DNA from: Martinezella hainanensis
GTDB taxonomy: Bacteria; Pseudomonadota; Alphaproteobacteria; Rhizobiales; Rhizobiaceae
DNA: 64,000 nucleotides
Assembly (NCBI RefSeq): GCF_900094555.1
Contig: NZ_FMAC01000003.1
Span: 605,850 to 669,849, forward strand
Direction of reading: 5' to 3'
Below are positions 44,791-54,388 of the stretch, in pieces (the first letter of the stretch is position 1; every line of letters begins with the position of its first letter). A program made the position numbers and the translations under genes. Under the pieces are notes generated by a model. That model was not told where the DNA came from, did no database searches, and saw only the letters and a list, made by a program, of their open reading frames with translations.

Positions 44791-45866
44791 CAGACCGCTC
44801 CCGAAACCGATGCGAGTTCGACGCGCTCGCCCCGTTCGACCGATCGGGCGATCGCTACCATTGCGCGGATGGAGGCAAGGCCGTCCTCGACATTGGCGCC
44901 GCGCATCGGCGCGCCGTTCAGCGCAGTATCGGCAAGCCCCTCCAGTTGCCGGCGGAAGAAATGGCCGTCCGCACCGAGCGGCTTTCTGCTCGTCGCATCC
45001 TTTTCATGGAAGATTTCCACTTCACTCGAGCGGAAGTACCAGGGATTGAAGGTCTTTGCGAGAACCGAGCCGTTCTCGCCGTAAAGCTGGAAACCTTCGT
45101 GCCAATCCATACGCACGGCAACCGTCAGGTCCAGATGCCCGAGGGCACCATTGGCAAACTCGGTCTCCACGAACCAGCAATAGGCGCCGGCACGTTCGAG
45201 AAGCCGCGCGCGAACCGCGACGATCTCGCCGCAGAAGAAGCGCGCGGTGTCGACCAGATGCGAGCCATGCGCCAGCATGAAATATTGCCTGAGATCGGCC
45301 TTCGGATTGCCTGATGGTTTGCGCGCAAGCTTGCTGGTGACGGGCAGGGGCTGCACCGCATCCGTATTGGTGTAGCGGTGGGTGGAATCGCAATACCAAG
45401 CCTTCATTGCAAAGATCTGGCCTATGTCGTCGCGCACGAAATCGCGCGCCGCCTCAAGCGCCGGGTCGAAGCGCTTCATGTGCCCGACCTGCAGGATCTT
45501 GGCCGATCGACGTACCGCCTCGGCCAGCTGCTGCCCTTCCTCGACGGATACGCCGATCGGCTTTTCGCAGAGCACATGCTTTCCAGCCTCGAGTGCCTTT
45601 ATGGACATCGGCACGTGATAGGCGTCAGATGTCGCGACGATCACGGCCTCCAGATCCGGATCGGCAAGCATGGCATCGTAATCGTCGTACATCTTCTGCG
45701 GCTCATAGGTCGCGCCCATGCGGGCGAGAAGATCGGGCGCCGCATCGCAGATCGCGTAGAGATCGGCGTTCCGCGCCTTGACGCAGGATTCCAGATGCGC
45801 GAATTGCGCGATCGGCCCGCAGCCGAGCACTCCGACGCGAAGACGGCGACTTTCCTTTTCGATCAT
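44790..45866 (-). CDS. Gfo/Idh/MocA-family NAD(P)-dependent oxidoreductase, first copy
   Basis: A 358-aa dehydrogenase. The Rossmann start LRVGVLGCGPIAQFAHLES is followed by EAVIVATSDAYHVPMSIKAL and the conserved EKP motif (VLCEKPIGVS), then the alpha/beta substrate domain with LAHGSHLVDTARFFCG holding the catalytic His and Asp. The start at 45866 (MIEKES) gives the family length; the longer frame runs into the upstream gene. Located between the two TIM barrels. It probably oxidises a sugar hydroxyl, often C3 in such clusters. Confidence 0.9.
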   Translation of the reverse strand: MIEKESRRLRVGVLGCGPIAQFAHLESCVKARNADLYAICDAAPDLLARMGATYEPQKMYDDYDAMLADPDLEAVIVATSDAYHVPMSIKALEAGKHVLCEKPIGVSVEEGQQLAEAVRRSAKILQVGHMKRFDPALEAARDFVRDDIGQIFAMKAWYCDSTHRYTNTDAVQPLPVTSKLARKPSGNPKADLRQYFMLAHGSHLVDTARFFCGEIVAVRARLLERAGAYCWFVETEFANGALGHLDLTVAVRMDWHEGFQLYGENGSVLAKTFNPWYFRSSEVEIFHEKDATSRKPLGADGHFFRRQLEGLADTALNGAPMRGANVEDGLASIRAMVAIARSVERGERVELASVSGAV

Positions 45867-45877
45867 GGTTCTCTTCC

Positions 45878-46696
45878 TTATGCGCCGTAGCCGCGCATTG
45901 TTTGGCGATTGGCTTTGACCGCAGCGGCAGGATCGGCGCCGGCCGTCTCGGATTCTTCTTCCAGCACCAGCCAGCCATTGAAGCGTGGGGCTGCCGAGAC
46001 GAGATCGATCACGGCTGGCGTATCGAGAACGCCCTTGCCCAGCATCGCCCATCGGTCATGCGCATCGACATCCTTCAGATGCAGGTAGCGGATACGGTCC
46101 TGATAGGTGCGCATCGTGTCAAGCATGTCGGCATGTCCCCGCAGGATATGGCCGGTGTCCGGCACCCAGCCGACCAGGCTCGGGTCGAGCAAGGCGAAGA
46201 TGCGGTCGTAATCGGCGCGGTCGAACAATAGCGTATTGTGATGCGAGCTCGGATGCACGGCGATCTGGACACCGGCGGCCTTGCCCAGCTCTCCGGCGCG
46301 ATTGTAGAACTCGCCGGCAATGGCGAACTTGCCGTCTCGCGGACCGTCGGACACGACTGTTGCCGAACCGATGGAAACGAGTGCTCCCGGAAAATGCGCG
46401 GCATAGTCGATCCAGCGCTTCGCCGTCGCCAGATCGTCCTTCATCGCGTCGGCCACCGTAAAGCCGCTCTTGGAACCGAAGGCGAAGGAGACGAGTGTCA
46501 GGCCGCAGTCCTTCAACGCATTTGCAAAGGCATGCGGGTCTGCGCCATAGCGGCCGATCATCGTGTCGGTGATTTCGATGCCCGAATAGCCGCCGGCGGA
46601 AATGGCCGAGAGCAGGTCGTCTGCCGTTCCCGCCCAGGCATTGCCGAGCATTTCCCATGTAAACGTCTGGCAGCCGACTTTTATGTCCTTGCGCAT
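45878..46696 (-). CDS. Sugar phosphate isomerase/epimerase-like TIM barrel, second copy
   Basis: A 272-aa barrel: VGCQTFTWEMLGNAW, GYSGIEITDTMIGRY (metal Glu), IAVHPSSHHNTLLF (His), LVGWVPDTGHILRG (Asp, His), and YLHLKDVDAHDRWAMLGKG, then WLVLEEESETAGADP. This pattern fits the group of IolE/IolI and 3-keto-glycoside-processing proteins. Ends 5 nt before the permease stop region, tightly packed. It differs clearly from the barrel at 43972. Confidence 0.85.
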   Translation of the reverse strand: MRKDIKVGCQTFTWEMLGNAWAGTADDLLSAISAGGYSGIEITDTMIGRYGADPHAFANALKDCGLTLVSFAFGSKSGFTVADAMKDDLATAKRWIDYAAHFPGALVSIGSATVVSDGPRDGKFAIAGEFYNRAGELGKAAGVQIAVHPSSHHNTLLFDRADYDRIFALLDPSLVGWVPDTGHILRGHADMLDTMRTYQDRIRYLHLKDVDAHDRWAMLGKGVLDTPAVIDLVSAAPRFNGWLVLEEESETAGADPAAAVKANRQTMRGYGA

Positions 46697-46701
46697 TCCC
46701 T

Positions 46702-47538
46702 TTATTCCTTGATTCCGCCTTGGGTGAGGCCTTCGATGATGTGTCGTTGGAAGAAGAGCACCAAGATGATGAGCGGCACGGTGACGACAGCCGATGCGGC
46801 GGCGATGTCTCCCCAGGGCACATAATATTGGTTGGTGAAGTTGGCGATGCCGACCGGGATCGTCTGGCTGTCGCTGTCCGAGGTGAAGGCCAGCGCGAAC
46901 AGGAACTCGTTCCAGGCGGTGATGAAGGCAAGCAGGCCCGTCGTGACCAGGCTCGGCAACGACATCGGCAGGATGATATGCCAGAGCAGGCCGACCGGTC
47001 CGACGCCGTCCATGCGGGCTGCCTCGTCGATCTCGCGCGGGAGCGTTTCGAAATAGCCGAACAGGACCCAGGTCACCAGCGGCAATCCGAGGGCGAGATA
47101 GGTGATGATCAGCGCCGTATAGGTGTCGAGCAGCCCGAGATCGGAGGCGATGAGATAGAGTGGTCCGACAAGCGCGATCTGCGGAAACATCGATACCGAA
47201 AGGATGACCGTCAGGATGCCGAAACGGCCCTTCACATCGAGGCGCGACAGCGAAAAGGCCGCCAGCGAACCGACGATCAAGCAGAGTGCTGTGGTCGCAA
47301 GCGAAACGACGAGCGAATTCAGCACATAGTGATGCAGGCCCTTTTCGACGAAGGCGTTGTAGTAGTGCTCCAGCGTGAACGGGTTCGGTATGAGCGAGGG
47401 CGTTCCCTCGGTCAGAGCCTTGTCGAGTTGGAGCGACGTCGAAAACTGCCAGATGAACGGGCCGGCGGACCAGACGAGGATGAACAGGGCGCCGAGATAG
47501 ATGAGGATGTTCTGGAAGACTGAGCGACCTTCGTTCAT
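46702..47538 (-). CDS. CUT1 sugar ABC permease (MalG-like)
   Basis: A 278-aa permease with six helices, starting NEGRSVFQNILIYLGALFIL. The EAA loop is LPREIDEAARMDGVGPVGLL, followed by ITAWNEFLFALAFT, and the ending RHIIEGLTQGGIKE is typical of MalG. ATG at 47538 overlaps the MalF-like stop and follows AGGAGG by 5 nt. A longer open frame to 48216 exists but is the antiphase of the upstream permease. Part of the ten-gene sugar operon. Confidence 0.92.
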   Translation of the reverse strand: MNEGRSVFQNILIYLGALFILVWSAGPFIWQFSTSLQLDKALTEGTPSLIPNPFTLEHYYNAFVEKGLHHYVLNSLVVSLATTALCLIVGSLAAFSLSRLDVKGRFGILTVILSVSMFPQIALVGPLYLIASDLGLLDTYTALIITYLALGLPLVTWVLFGYFETLPREIDEAARMDGVGPVGLLWHIILPMSLPSLVTTGLLAFITAWNEFLFALAFTSDSDSQTIPVGIANFTNQYYVPWGDIAAASAVVTVPLIILVLFFQRHIIEGLTQGGIKE

Positions 47539-48467
47539 GTCGTCCTCCTGATCTGGCGCACGAGGAAGATGCAGAAGCCGACGGCGATCAGTCCCTCGGT
47601 GATAAACATGGCGGTCGATACCGCCGAGCCGTAGCCGAACTGAAGCGTCGAGAAGAGTACCTTGTAGGAAAGCGTCGAAAGCGTCTCCGTGGAATCGGCC
47701 GGGCCGCCGCCCGTCAGCACATAGACCAGGTCGAAGACGCGGAACGCATCGAGCGCACGGAAGAGGCCTGCAATCAGCAGCGTCGGCATCAGAAGCGGCA
47801 GGCGGATATGCCAGAAGATCGTCCAGGCTCTTGCCCCATCCATGCGGGCGGCCTCGATCAGCGATTTCGGAACGGTCTGCAGCCCCGTCAGCAACAGAAG
47901 CGCCATGAATGGCGTGGTCTTCCACACATCGGCAAGGATGATCGTGGTCAGCGCCGTATTGGGGGAACCGTACCAATTGATGTTCTGGTCGATCAATCCC
48001 GCGTGCAGAAGGATGAAATTGATGATGCCGTGTTGACCATCGAAGAGCCAGCCGAACATTTTGGACGTGACAACGGTCGGCATGGCCCAGGGCACGAGCA
48101 TGGCGGCGCGGATCGTGCCCCGGCCGGCGAAGGTCTCGCAAAGGATCAGCGCCATCGCCAGGCCGATGAACGTCTCGAGCAAAGTCGAGATGAGGGTGAA
48201 CCAGATCGTGTGCCACCAGGCATTCCAGAACGGTGGATCGGCCAGCAGCTGCGCATAATTGGCGATGCCGATGAAATCATTGTCCTGGGTGATCAGCGAG
48301 CGGTTGGTGAAGGACAGATAGATGCCATTGACGATCGGATAGAAGGATACCGATGCCAGCGAGAGAAATGCCGGCAACAGCAACAGCCAGGGCCAGAGGG
48401 CGCTTGACAGCGCCCTCGATTTGCCTGGGGTTTGCTCGGAAACGGCAACCGTCATCGTCATGGCCAT
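47535..48467 (-). CDS. CUT1 sugar ABC permease (MalF-like)
   Basis: A 310-aa permease. It opens with ALWPWLLLLPAFLSLASVSF and contains MLVPWAMPTVVTSKMFGWLF, then the coupling loop VPKSLIEAARMDGARAWTIF and LRLPLLMPTL-like LPLLMPTLLIAGLFRALDAF. The gene starts immediately after the binding-protein stop. ATG at 48467 or at 48461 are both possible. It forms the channel with the 46702 permease. Confidence 0.92.
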   Translation of the reverse strand: MAMTMTVAVSEQTPGKSRALSSALWPWLLLLPAFLSLASVSFYPIVNGIYLSFTNRSLITQDNDFIGIANYAQLLADPPFWNAWWHTIWFTLISTLLETFIGLAMALILCETFAGRGTIRAAMLVPWAMPTVVTSKMFGWLFDGQHGIINFILLHAGLIDQNINWYGSPNTALTTIILADVWKTTPFMALLLLTGLQTVPKSLIEAARMDGARAWTIFWHIRLPLLMPTLLIAGLFRALDAFRVFDLVYVLTGGGPADSTETLSTLSYKVLFSTLQFGYGSAVSTAMFITEGLIAVGFCIFLVRQIRRTT

Positions 48468-48468
48468 T

Positions 48469-49815
48469 TCAGCCGACGATCTTGTTGATCTGGGCTGCGG
48501 CGGCCTGAAGTTCCGCCTTGACGTTGCCGCTGACCAGCGCCTTCGAAATGCTCGACTGCAATGCCAGCGTCACCTTGGCATATTGCGGCGTGATCGGCCG
48601 CGGCGTGGCCCCGGTGAAGACGTTCTGAAGGCTCGCCATGAACGGCTGTTCCGCCTTCAGCTTCGCATCCTGGAAGATGGCAGGCCGCGAAGGCGCGAGA
48701 CCGAAGTTAAGCGCAAGCCGGGTCTGGGTTTCCGGCGAGGACATCCAGGTCAGGAATTCGATCGCCGCTTCCCGCTTCTTGGAGTTGGCATTGACGCCGA
48801 GCTGATAGCCGCCAAGGCACGCGGAGCTCTTGCCGCCGGCAAAATGCGGCAATGGCGCGACGGCGACCTTGTCGACGACGTGCGAGGCTTTCGGGTCCTG
48901 CGCGATCGGATAGACATAGGACCAGTTGCGCATGAACATGGCTTCGCCCGACGTAAACGGCTGGCGAGAGGGCTCCTCGTCCCAGGAAAGCACGTTCTGA
49001 GGGCTGATCTTCGTCTTGTTGATGGTGTCATACAGGAACTGGATCGCGGCAACGGCGGCATCGTCGCCGATGACAGAGGATTTTCCGTCGGCGGAAAGAA
49101 TGGAGCCGCCGTTCGATGCGATGATTTCCACCGCATCGCAGACCAGAACTTCGGCCTGCTTGCCCTGCCAGAGATAACCGAACTTGGCGTCGCCGGCCTT
49201 CTGCGCCTCTGCGGCCATCGTCGCCATGTCGGCCCAGGTTTCCGGCACCTTGCCGCCACGCTTCTCCACCAGATCCTTGCGATAGTAGAACATGCCGGAA
49301 TCGACGAACCATGGCAGTGCGGTCAGCTTGCCGCCATAGGTGCAGGCAGCCACCGTGCCCGGGAAATAATCGGCGCGCTTGTCTTTCGGGAAATATTCGT
49401 CAAGCGGGAGCGCCCAGCCGGCGGAGGCAAAGCCCGCAATCCAGATGACATCCTGGCTGAAGACGTCGGGCGTTCCGTTACGGCGGGCGAGCTGCTGGAC
49501 GAGACCCTGATAAACTTCCGTCGACGAACTCGGCGGCGGCAGTTCGATGAACTTGACGGTGATGCGGCTTTGCGACTCGTTGAAAGCCTTGACGAGGTCG
49601 CCAAGGCCTTCCTTGCCGAAGAAGCTGGCGCTGGCAAAGCTGATTTCCGTTCGATCGGCAGCGCGTGCCGGGCGGATGCCGAGGCCTGAGGCAACTCCAA
49701 GCGTTGCCGTGCCGAAAGCGGCGCCGGCAGCACCCAATAGCAGCTGACGACGATCAAGCATTATCGATTGTCCGGCAATCTTGGAACCAGCCGGTGTCTT
49801 CTTGATATCTGTCAT
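48469..49815 (-). CDS. CUT1 sugar ABC binding protein with twin-arginine-type signal
   Basis: A 448-aa periplasmic protein. The leader has an RR motif (MLDRRQLLLGAAGAAFG) and a long hydrophobic stretch, cut after ARA, so Tat export is likely. The mature part starts DRTEISFASASFFGKEG and shows LPWFVDSGMFYYRKDLV, ETWADMATMAAEAQK and SGEAMFMRNWSYVYP. ATG at 49815 follows GGAGGG; the frame is open further. First gene of the sugar operon, divergent from a Gfo/Idh gene across 176 bp. Confidence 0.92.
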   Translation of the reverse strand: MTDIKKTPAGSKIAGQSIMLDRRQLLLGAAGAAFGTATLGVASGLGIRPARAADRTEISFASASFFGKEGLGDLVKAFNESQSRITVKFIELPPPSSSTEVYQGLVQQLARRNGTPDVFSQDVIWIAGFASAGWALPLDEYFPKDKRADYFPGTVAACTYGGKLTALPWFVDSGMFYYRKDLVEKRGGKVPETWADMATMAAEAQKAGDAKFGYLWQGKQAEVLVCDAVEIIASNGGSILSADGKSSVIGDDAAVAAIQFLYDTINKTKISPQNVLSWDEEPSRQPFTSGEAMFMRNWSYVYPIAQDPKASHVVDKVAVAPLPHFAGGKSSACLGGYQLGVNANSKKREAAIEFLTWMSSPETQTRLALNFGLAPSRPAIFQDAKLKAEQPFMASLQNVFTGATPRPITPQYAKVTLALQSSISKALVSGNVKAELQAAAAQINKIVG

Positions 49816-49991
49816 ATTTCCCTCCCAGGAAGACTGGCGACCTCCAAACCTCCGCGCCAGTATTCGCATATGTTTTATAAAAATTTGTCGCGCGTCAAGA
49901 AATAAGATGCTTTAAATCAACCCGGGAGTCGTCGCTTGAACGCGCTGAAACGCGGCGAGCGGGCGTAGAGGATCAGGGAGGATCGGGAAAT

Positions 49992-51140
49992 ATGGCTGGT
50001 AATTCAAAAGCTAAACTCGGCATCGGCGTTATCGGTTGCGGTAACATCTCGATGACGTATCTGCGCAATGCGGCGCTGTTTTCAGGCGTCGAATTGCGGG
50101 CCTGCGCCGATATATCGGCCGATGCGGCCGTGCTGCGGGCTCGTGAATACGGCATTCGTGCGCTGAGTGTCGACCAATTGCTCGCCGATTCCGAAGTTGA
50201 TCTCGTGCTGAACCTCACCGTTCCCGCCGTCCATTTCGACGTCACCAAGTCGGCCCTATCGGCCGGCAAGCACGTCTTCACGGAAAAGCCGCTAGCAACA
50301 TCGGCGGCGGATGGTCGTGTTCTCGTGGCGGAAGCCAGGCGGCGCGGATTGCGGCTGGGTTCTGCTCCTGACACTTTCCTCGGTGCAGCGGGTCGCCGGG
50401 CGCGCCGCCTGATGGAAGAGGGTGCGATCGGCCGTCCGGTCAGCGGTACCGCCTTCATGATGGGGCGTGGCATGGAGCACTGGCACCCCAACCCGCAATT
50501 CTACTACCAGCCGGGCGGCGGCCCCGTCTTCGATATGGGTCCCTATTATCTGACGATGATGGTGAACCTGCTCGGCCCGGTCGTGCGGGTCATGGCAATG
50601 GCGACCAAAGGCCAGGAAGAGCGGGTGATCACCGCCGATGGCCCATTCAAGAATACCAGTTTCAAGGTCGGCACGCCCACAAACATCCTGTCGCTTCTGG
50701 AATTCCAGTCCGGCGCGACCGTGAATTTCGGTGCGTCCTGGGACGTTTTTCGCCACTCCAATCATCCAATCGAGCTGCACGGCACCGAAGGTTCGCTGCG
50801 CTTGCCCGACCCGGACACGTTCGGCGGAACGGTCTCACTGTCCGAGCGCGGCGCAGATTGGTACGACTTTGAAAGCGAGGGTGAACTTTACGGTGCGAAA
50901 AATTGGCCTTTTGCCGCACCGGATCGGGCCAATTACCGCATGCTCGGTGTTGCCGATCTTGCGCGAGGGCTTCAGGAGGACAGGCCGCCCCGAGCCTCGG
51001 GGGACCTCGCACTTCATGTCCTTGAAGTCATGGAGGCTATTCTTCAATCGGGCGAAAGCCGGCAGTCGATCGGCATCGGTGGGGAGTTCACTCCGCCGCC
51101 GCGTCTTGACGAGGATGAAGCACGCAGCCTTCTGGCTTGA
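49992..51140 (+). CDS. Gfo/Idh/MocA-family NAD(P)-dependent oxidoreductase, second copy
   Basis: A 382-aa dehydrogenase. Rossmann start IGVIGCGNISMTYLRNAALF, EKP motif (VFTEKPLATSA), and the substrate domain with NPQFYYQPGGGPVFDMGPYY carrying the catalytic Asp. Divergent from the binding-protein gene of the sugar operon, so it is probably co-regulated. It is only distantly like the dehydrogenase at 44790. Likely acts at another step or on a related sugar. Confidence 0.9.
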   Translation: MAGNSKAKLGIGVIGCGNISMTYLRNAALFSGVELRACADISADAAVLRAREYGIRALSVDQLLADSEVDLVLNLTVPAVHFDVTKSALSAGKHVFTEKPLATSAADGRVLVAEARRRGLRLGSAPDTFLGAAGRRARRLMEEGAIGRPVSGTAFMMGRGMEHWHPNPQFYYQPGGGPVFDMGPYYLTMMVNLLGPVVRVMAMATKGQEERVITADGPFKNTSFKVGTPTNILSLLEFQSGATVNFGASWDVFRHSNHPIELHGTEGSLRLPDPDTFGGTVSLSERGADWYDFESEGELYGAKNWPFAAPDRANYRMLGVADLARGLQEDRPPRASGDLALHVLEVMEAILQSGESRQSIGIGGEFTPPPRLDEDEARSLLA

Positions 51141-51164
51141 TCGCAGCGGAGGAGAAGCAGTCCA

Positions 51165-52115
51165 ATGGAAAAGCTGGATGAAAGCGCCCGGCGTGTTCTC
51201 GCTATGACCAGCCGGTCGGATGGCCGGCCATTCGAAACCGGGACACCTCAAGAGGCGCGTATCGACTACGATGCGAATTGCCCGACACTCCAGGGTGCAA
51301 GGGAGGCCGTCACTTCGGTGGACGATCGGCGAATTGTCGGCCCGAATGGTCCGATCACCTTGCGCATCTATCGCGGTATCGGTGCGCCTTCGAAGGATGG
51401 TCCAGGTCTCATCTACCTGCACGGCGGCGGCTGGGTCATCGGCAATCTCGAATCGCACGACGAAATCTGCCGATGGTTCGCAAATACTGCCAAATGTACC
51501 GTAATCTGCCCCGAATACCGCCTAGCGCCGGAACACAAGTTCCCCGCCGGATTGACCGACTGCACTGCGACTTTGGCATTCGTGGCGAAATCGGCTGCGG
51601 ATCTCGGCATCGATCCCAGCAGGATCGCGGTCGCCGGCGATAGCGCCGGCGGCAATCTTGCCGCCGTGCTGGCATTGATGTCGCGCGCTGGCGATGCCCC
51701 GCCGCTTGCGGCGCAATTGCTCATCTATCCCAATACCGATGCCGCCCAGACGGCCGATAGCTATCGCCGCTATGCCGAGGGCTTCGGCTTGACCGCTTCG
51801 ACCATGAAATGGTTTCGCGATCACTATGTTCGCACTATAGCCGATATAGCAGACTGGAGGGTTTCGCCGCTGCAGGCCGAGACCCTGGCCGGAGTGGCGC
51901 CGGCCTTCGTCGCGACTGCCGGACACGACATTCTGGTCGATGAAGGCATAGCCTATGCCAGGCGGCTGCGGGAAGAAAGGGCGCGCATGGTGCATCGCCA
52001 TTGGCCGGGGCAGATCCACGGCTTCGTGTCGATGGGGAGATATGTGGCAGAGGCCCGCCGGGCGGTGGAGGAGGCCGTCGCGGCGTGGCGCAGCTTCGAG
52101 GGCGCCTTGCTTTAG
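51165..52115 (+). CDS. Alpha/beta hydrolase of the hormone-sensitive lipase family
   Basis: A 316-aa esterase. HSL oxyanion motif HGGGW in LIYLHGGGWVIGN near residue 90, nucleophile GDSAGGN near 160, Asp in VDEGIAYA and His in QIHGFVSMG complete the triad. No signal peptide. It starts 24 nt after the Gfo/Idh gene, so both form one transcript. Could remove acyl groups from an imported sugar or glycoside. Confidence 0.92.
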   Translation: MEKLDESARRVLAMTSRSDGRPFETGTPQEARIDYDANCPTLQGAREAVTSVDDRRIVGPNGPITLRIYRGIGAPSKDGPGLIYLHGGGWVIGNLESHDEICRWFANTAKCTVICPEYRLAPEHKFPAGLTDCTATLAFVAKSAADLGIDPSRIAVAGDSAGGNLAAVLALMSRAGDAPPLAAQLLIYPNTDAAQTADSYRRYAEGFGLTASTMKWFRDHYVRTIADIADWRVSPLQAETLAGVAPAFVATAGHDILVDEGIAYARRLREERARMVHRHWPGQIHGFVSMGRYVAEARRAVEEAVAAWRSFEGALL

Positions 52116-52134
52116 ATGAATAGCGGGCGCCGCT

Positions 52135-53169
52135 TCAGGCTGACTGCCGCATGACCAGCGTTCCATCCAGGCTGACCTTGCGTGCGATCGGCTGAGTGGG
52201 CGTGGCTGTGTCCCCAAGCAGCGTCAGCAGTGTATTGACGCTATTGACAGTCATAGCGGCGAAATCCTGTGCCATCGTCGTCAGCGGCGGGCAGGTGTAG
52301 CGGCTCAAGGGGTGATCGTCATGGGCGGCGATACGCAAATTGTCCCCCTTTTTACGTCCTACCTTCAGCCGATGCGCGAAGGCGGCCGACATCACGCCGA
52401 AGGCGAGGCGATCATTGGCACAAAGGATGGTCTTGCGCGGAAGAGACTTCGTACGGAGCAGGCCGTCCATCTGCTCGTATCCGATGCGCTCGAACTCCCA
52501 TGTGTAGGCGGCATTGGTGCTGATCACCAGCGGCTCGCAGCCTGCGGCTTCCATGGTGGCGATATAGCTTGCCAGCCTCTCCGGTGAGTTGTGATTGACA
52601 TGCGGAATGTCGAGGTAGGCTGGCGCTTCTCCGGATCGGCAGAGATATTCGACGATCGTTGCAACGGTCTGGTAATTGTCGTTGCCGATGAACGGCGTGT
52701 CCCCTTCGATATAAGTGTCGAAATAGACGATGGGCAGGTTCTGCGTAAGCTTTTCAAAGGCGCGTGGATCGGATTTCTGTCCCAACGGTGCGACAAGCGC
52801 ACCGGCTACCTTCAACGACAACATCGTGTTGACCGCTTCGGCTTCCAGTTCCGGCAATCCATGCGACGAGAATACGATCGGCCAATAGCCCTCATTGCGC
52901 AGGCGCAATTCCAGGCGATTGACCATTTCGGCATAAAAGGGGTCGGTAAGGGCGGGAACCAGGATGCCAATATTGCGTGTCCGCTTGCGATTGAGGTTCC
53001 GCGCATAAAGATTCGGCTGATAGTCCGACGAACGAAGTGCTGCCTCGATCAGCGCTCGGGTCGCCGGTTTCACGCTGGTCGGATCGTCAAAATACTTGGA
53101 AAGGGTAGGGCGGGAGACACCGCAGGACTTCGCGAAGTCCTCCATCGTCTTATGCGTCAGTTTTTCCAT
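52135..53169 (-). CDS. LacI-family transcriptional regulator
   Basis: A 344-aa repressor. The helix-turn-helix (MEDFAKSCGVSRPTLSKYF) and hinge precede the effector domain from RNIGILVPALTDPFYAEMVN to the end. The effector region has IVYFDTYIEGDTPFIGNDN and TILCANDRLAFGVM. It converges with the HSL esterase gene (20 bp). Upstream overlapping palindromes at 53305-53333 are likely its operator. Probable controller of the neighbouring sugar genes. Confidence 0.9.
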   Translation of the reverse strand: MEKLTHKTMEDFAKSCGVSRPTLSKYFDDPTSVKPATRALIEAALRSSDYQPNLYARNLNRKRTRNIGILVPALTDPFYAEMVNRLELRLRNEGYWPIVFSSHGLPELEAEAVNTMLSLKVAGALVAPLGQKSDPRAFEKLTQNLPIVYFDTYIEGDTPFIGNDNYQTVATIVEYLCRSGEAPAYLDIPHVNHNSPERLASYIATMEAAGCEPLVISTNAAYTWEFERIGYEQMDGLLRTKSLPRKTILCANDRLAFGVMSAAFAHRLKVGRKKGDNLRIAAHDDHPLSRYTCPPLTTMAQDFAAMTVNSVNTLLTLLGDTATPTQPIARKVSLDGTLVMRQSA

Positions 53170-53711
53170 CGAAAGTCGACCATTTTTCCAGCTGCCGCCT
53201 CTAATCGTGGTCTTATGCGTCCACAGGGTCGGGAGCGCAACCAGGGACGTAAATTCCAGGTAAATTCTTTTGCGCTTTGCGTCACAATAAAAACTAACGC
53301 GCGAGAATTTTATTGTTTAACGCGTTAAAATTCAAGCTGCAGCATAGGTGGTCCGATTGAGCATGAGCGCATCAACGGAAATCCCCTGCTGAGATCCTTC
53401 GCCGAAGCTCATGTGAATGGCGATAAGGCGCGCCGATGAGCGGCTACGGCGACATTCAAACCGCAGCAGCGTGCGCAGTATTCCTATATTGAGGAGGGTG
53501 AAGCGGGAATGGGTGAAGCAGAGGGCGCAAGAACGGCTTGCTTGCCGTCGGCATGCGTATCCTCATGCCAATGGTAATTTCGTGCTGCTTTTCGCGATTG
53601 CCACGAACCGCGCCTGAGGCTCGATGTTTGGCTATTGTCGTCGCCTCGATTCGACCGTTTTTGCTGACGCAAATTTATTATCGAATCTTCGCGACAAGCC
53701 GGCGCAGGCTC
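53170..53711. other. Long intergenic gap with operator-like palindromes
   Basis: 542 bp. The first 170 bp hold the LacI promoter and overlapping palindromes at 53305-53333. The remainder has short open frames with poor codon use and no ribosome site. I see no gene. Confidence 0.5.
53305..53333. promoter_or_regulatory. Overlapping palindromes upstream of LacI gene
   Basis: A perfect TTTAACGCGTTAAA at 53316-53329 has the even symmetry and central CG of a LacI site. It lies inside a wider inverted repeat GAATTTTA (53305-53312) / TAAAATTC (53326-53333) with a different centre. It is 147-164 bp upstream of the LacI start. Confidence 0.65.
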
Positions 53712-54017
53712 TCAAATCCCCGACCCGTCGAGTTGCTGGGCGTTGTCGCCTTCCCAGGGGGAGGGCATTGAGGTGCGATTGAGATTAGCCGAGGGCATCG
53801 GCATCCAGCACTTCAGTTCCGGTTCGGCATATTCGATGATGTGCCCGGGCGAGGAATCGGAAGCGCGCCAGCCTTCCGTGCCGAACTGATCGCCATTCGA
53901 CCAATATGCGAGGTCAACTTCTGCCGGCCCCTGCTCTGACGGGCGGATCGTGACAAGGATCCGACTGCCGTCTTTCGGTGCGCTTGCCATGTGCCGCCAG
54001 CGGTCTGGCTCATCCAT
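53712..54017 (-). CDS. Small DUF551-like protein
   Basis: A 101-aa protein, opening RWRHMASAPKDGSRILVTIR and containing LAYWSNGDQFGTEGWRAS and a KCWMPMPSANL ending. This matches the short DUF551 style (W..M..APKDG..ILV ... W.PLP), common in prophage and plasmid proteins. ATG at 54017 follows a strong AGGAGGA. It lies next to degenerate remnants at 54110-54490. Confidence 0.7.
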   Translation of the reverse strand: MDEPDRWRHMASAPKDGSRILVTIRPSEQGPAEVDLAYWSNGDQFGTEGWRASDSSPGHIIEYAEPELKCWMPMPSANLNRTSMPSPWEGDNAQQLDGSGI

Positions 54018-54109
54018 CGTTTTTCCTCCTGCCTTGCTACAGGTTGCAAGTGTCGCCCCGCCATCGAAAACGGTCAACTCAAACTTTGCGCGACCCGTTC
54101 CCTATCGTT

Positions 54110-54382
54110 TCAGATGTTGGCGGCGGTATATATTTCAAAAGGAAGCATGTGCTGGAATACGGTCGGCGTTCTGTAGGTGTCCAGTGCCTCCGCCATCGCC
54201 CGCACCAGCGTATCCGCAAGCAGCCGCGCCGGATGTGAAAGAACAACCTTGATCACGCCCTCGGCCAGACCGGCGCGGGTCTCGTTCGTCAACTCGTGAG
54301 CCACCACCACCAGGCGCTTGGCAGCCGGGCCGCCATCCTCACGAAGCGCGCCGAGGTCTCCCACGAGACGATCTTGTTCCAT
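54110..54382 (-). pseudogene. C-terminal remnant of a LacI-family regulator
   Basis: The last 90 residues of a LacI effector domain: VVVAHELTNETRAGLAEGVI, then SHPARLLADTLVRAM and the ending PFEIYTAANI, all conserved in LacI C termini. No helix-turn-helix or hinge lies upstream; the sequence stops making sense at about 54383, where a binding-protein remnant begins on the other strand. A full gene would be about 1 kb. It is therefore a 5'-truncated relic. Confidence 0.75.
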
Positions 54383-54388
54383 AGTGGG

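Noticed and set aside
47539..48216. N-terminal extension of the MalG-like permease
   Set aside because: It is the antiphase reading of the MalF-like gene; a strong ribosome site and ATGA overlap place the start at 47538.
48421..49689. A 422-codon frame antisense to the 48469 binding protein
   Set aside because: No recognised domain; the minus strand has an RR signal peptide and operon context.
53417..53617. A 66-codon open frame in the gap upstream of the LacI gene
   Set aside because: Arg-rich shadow-like composition and no ribosome site.
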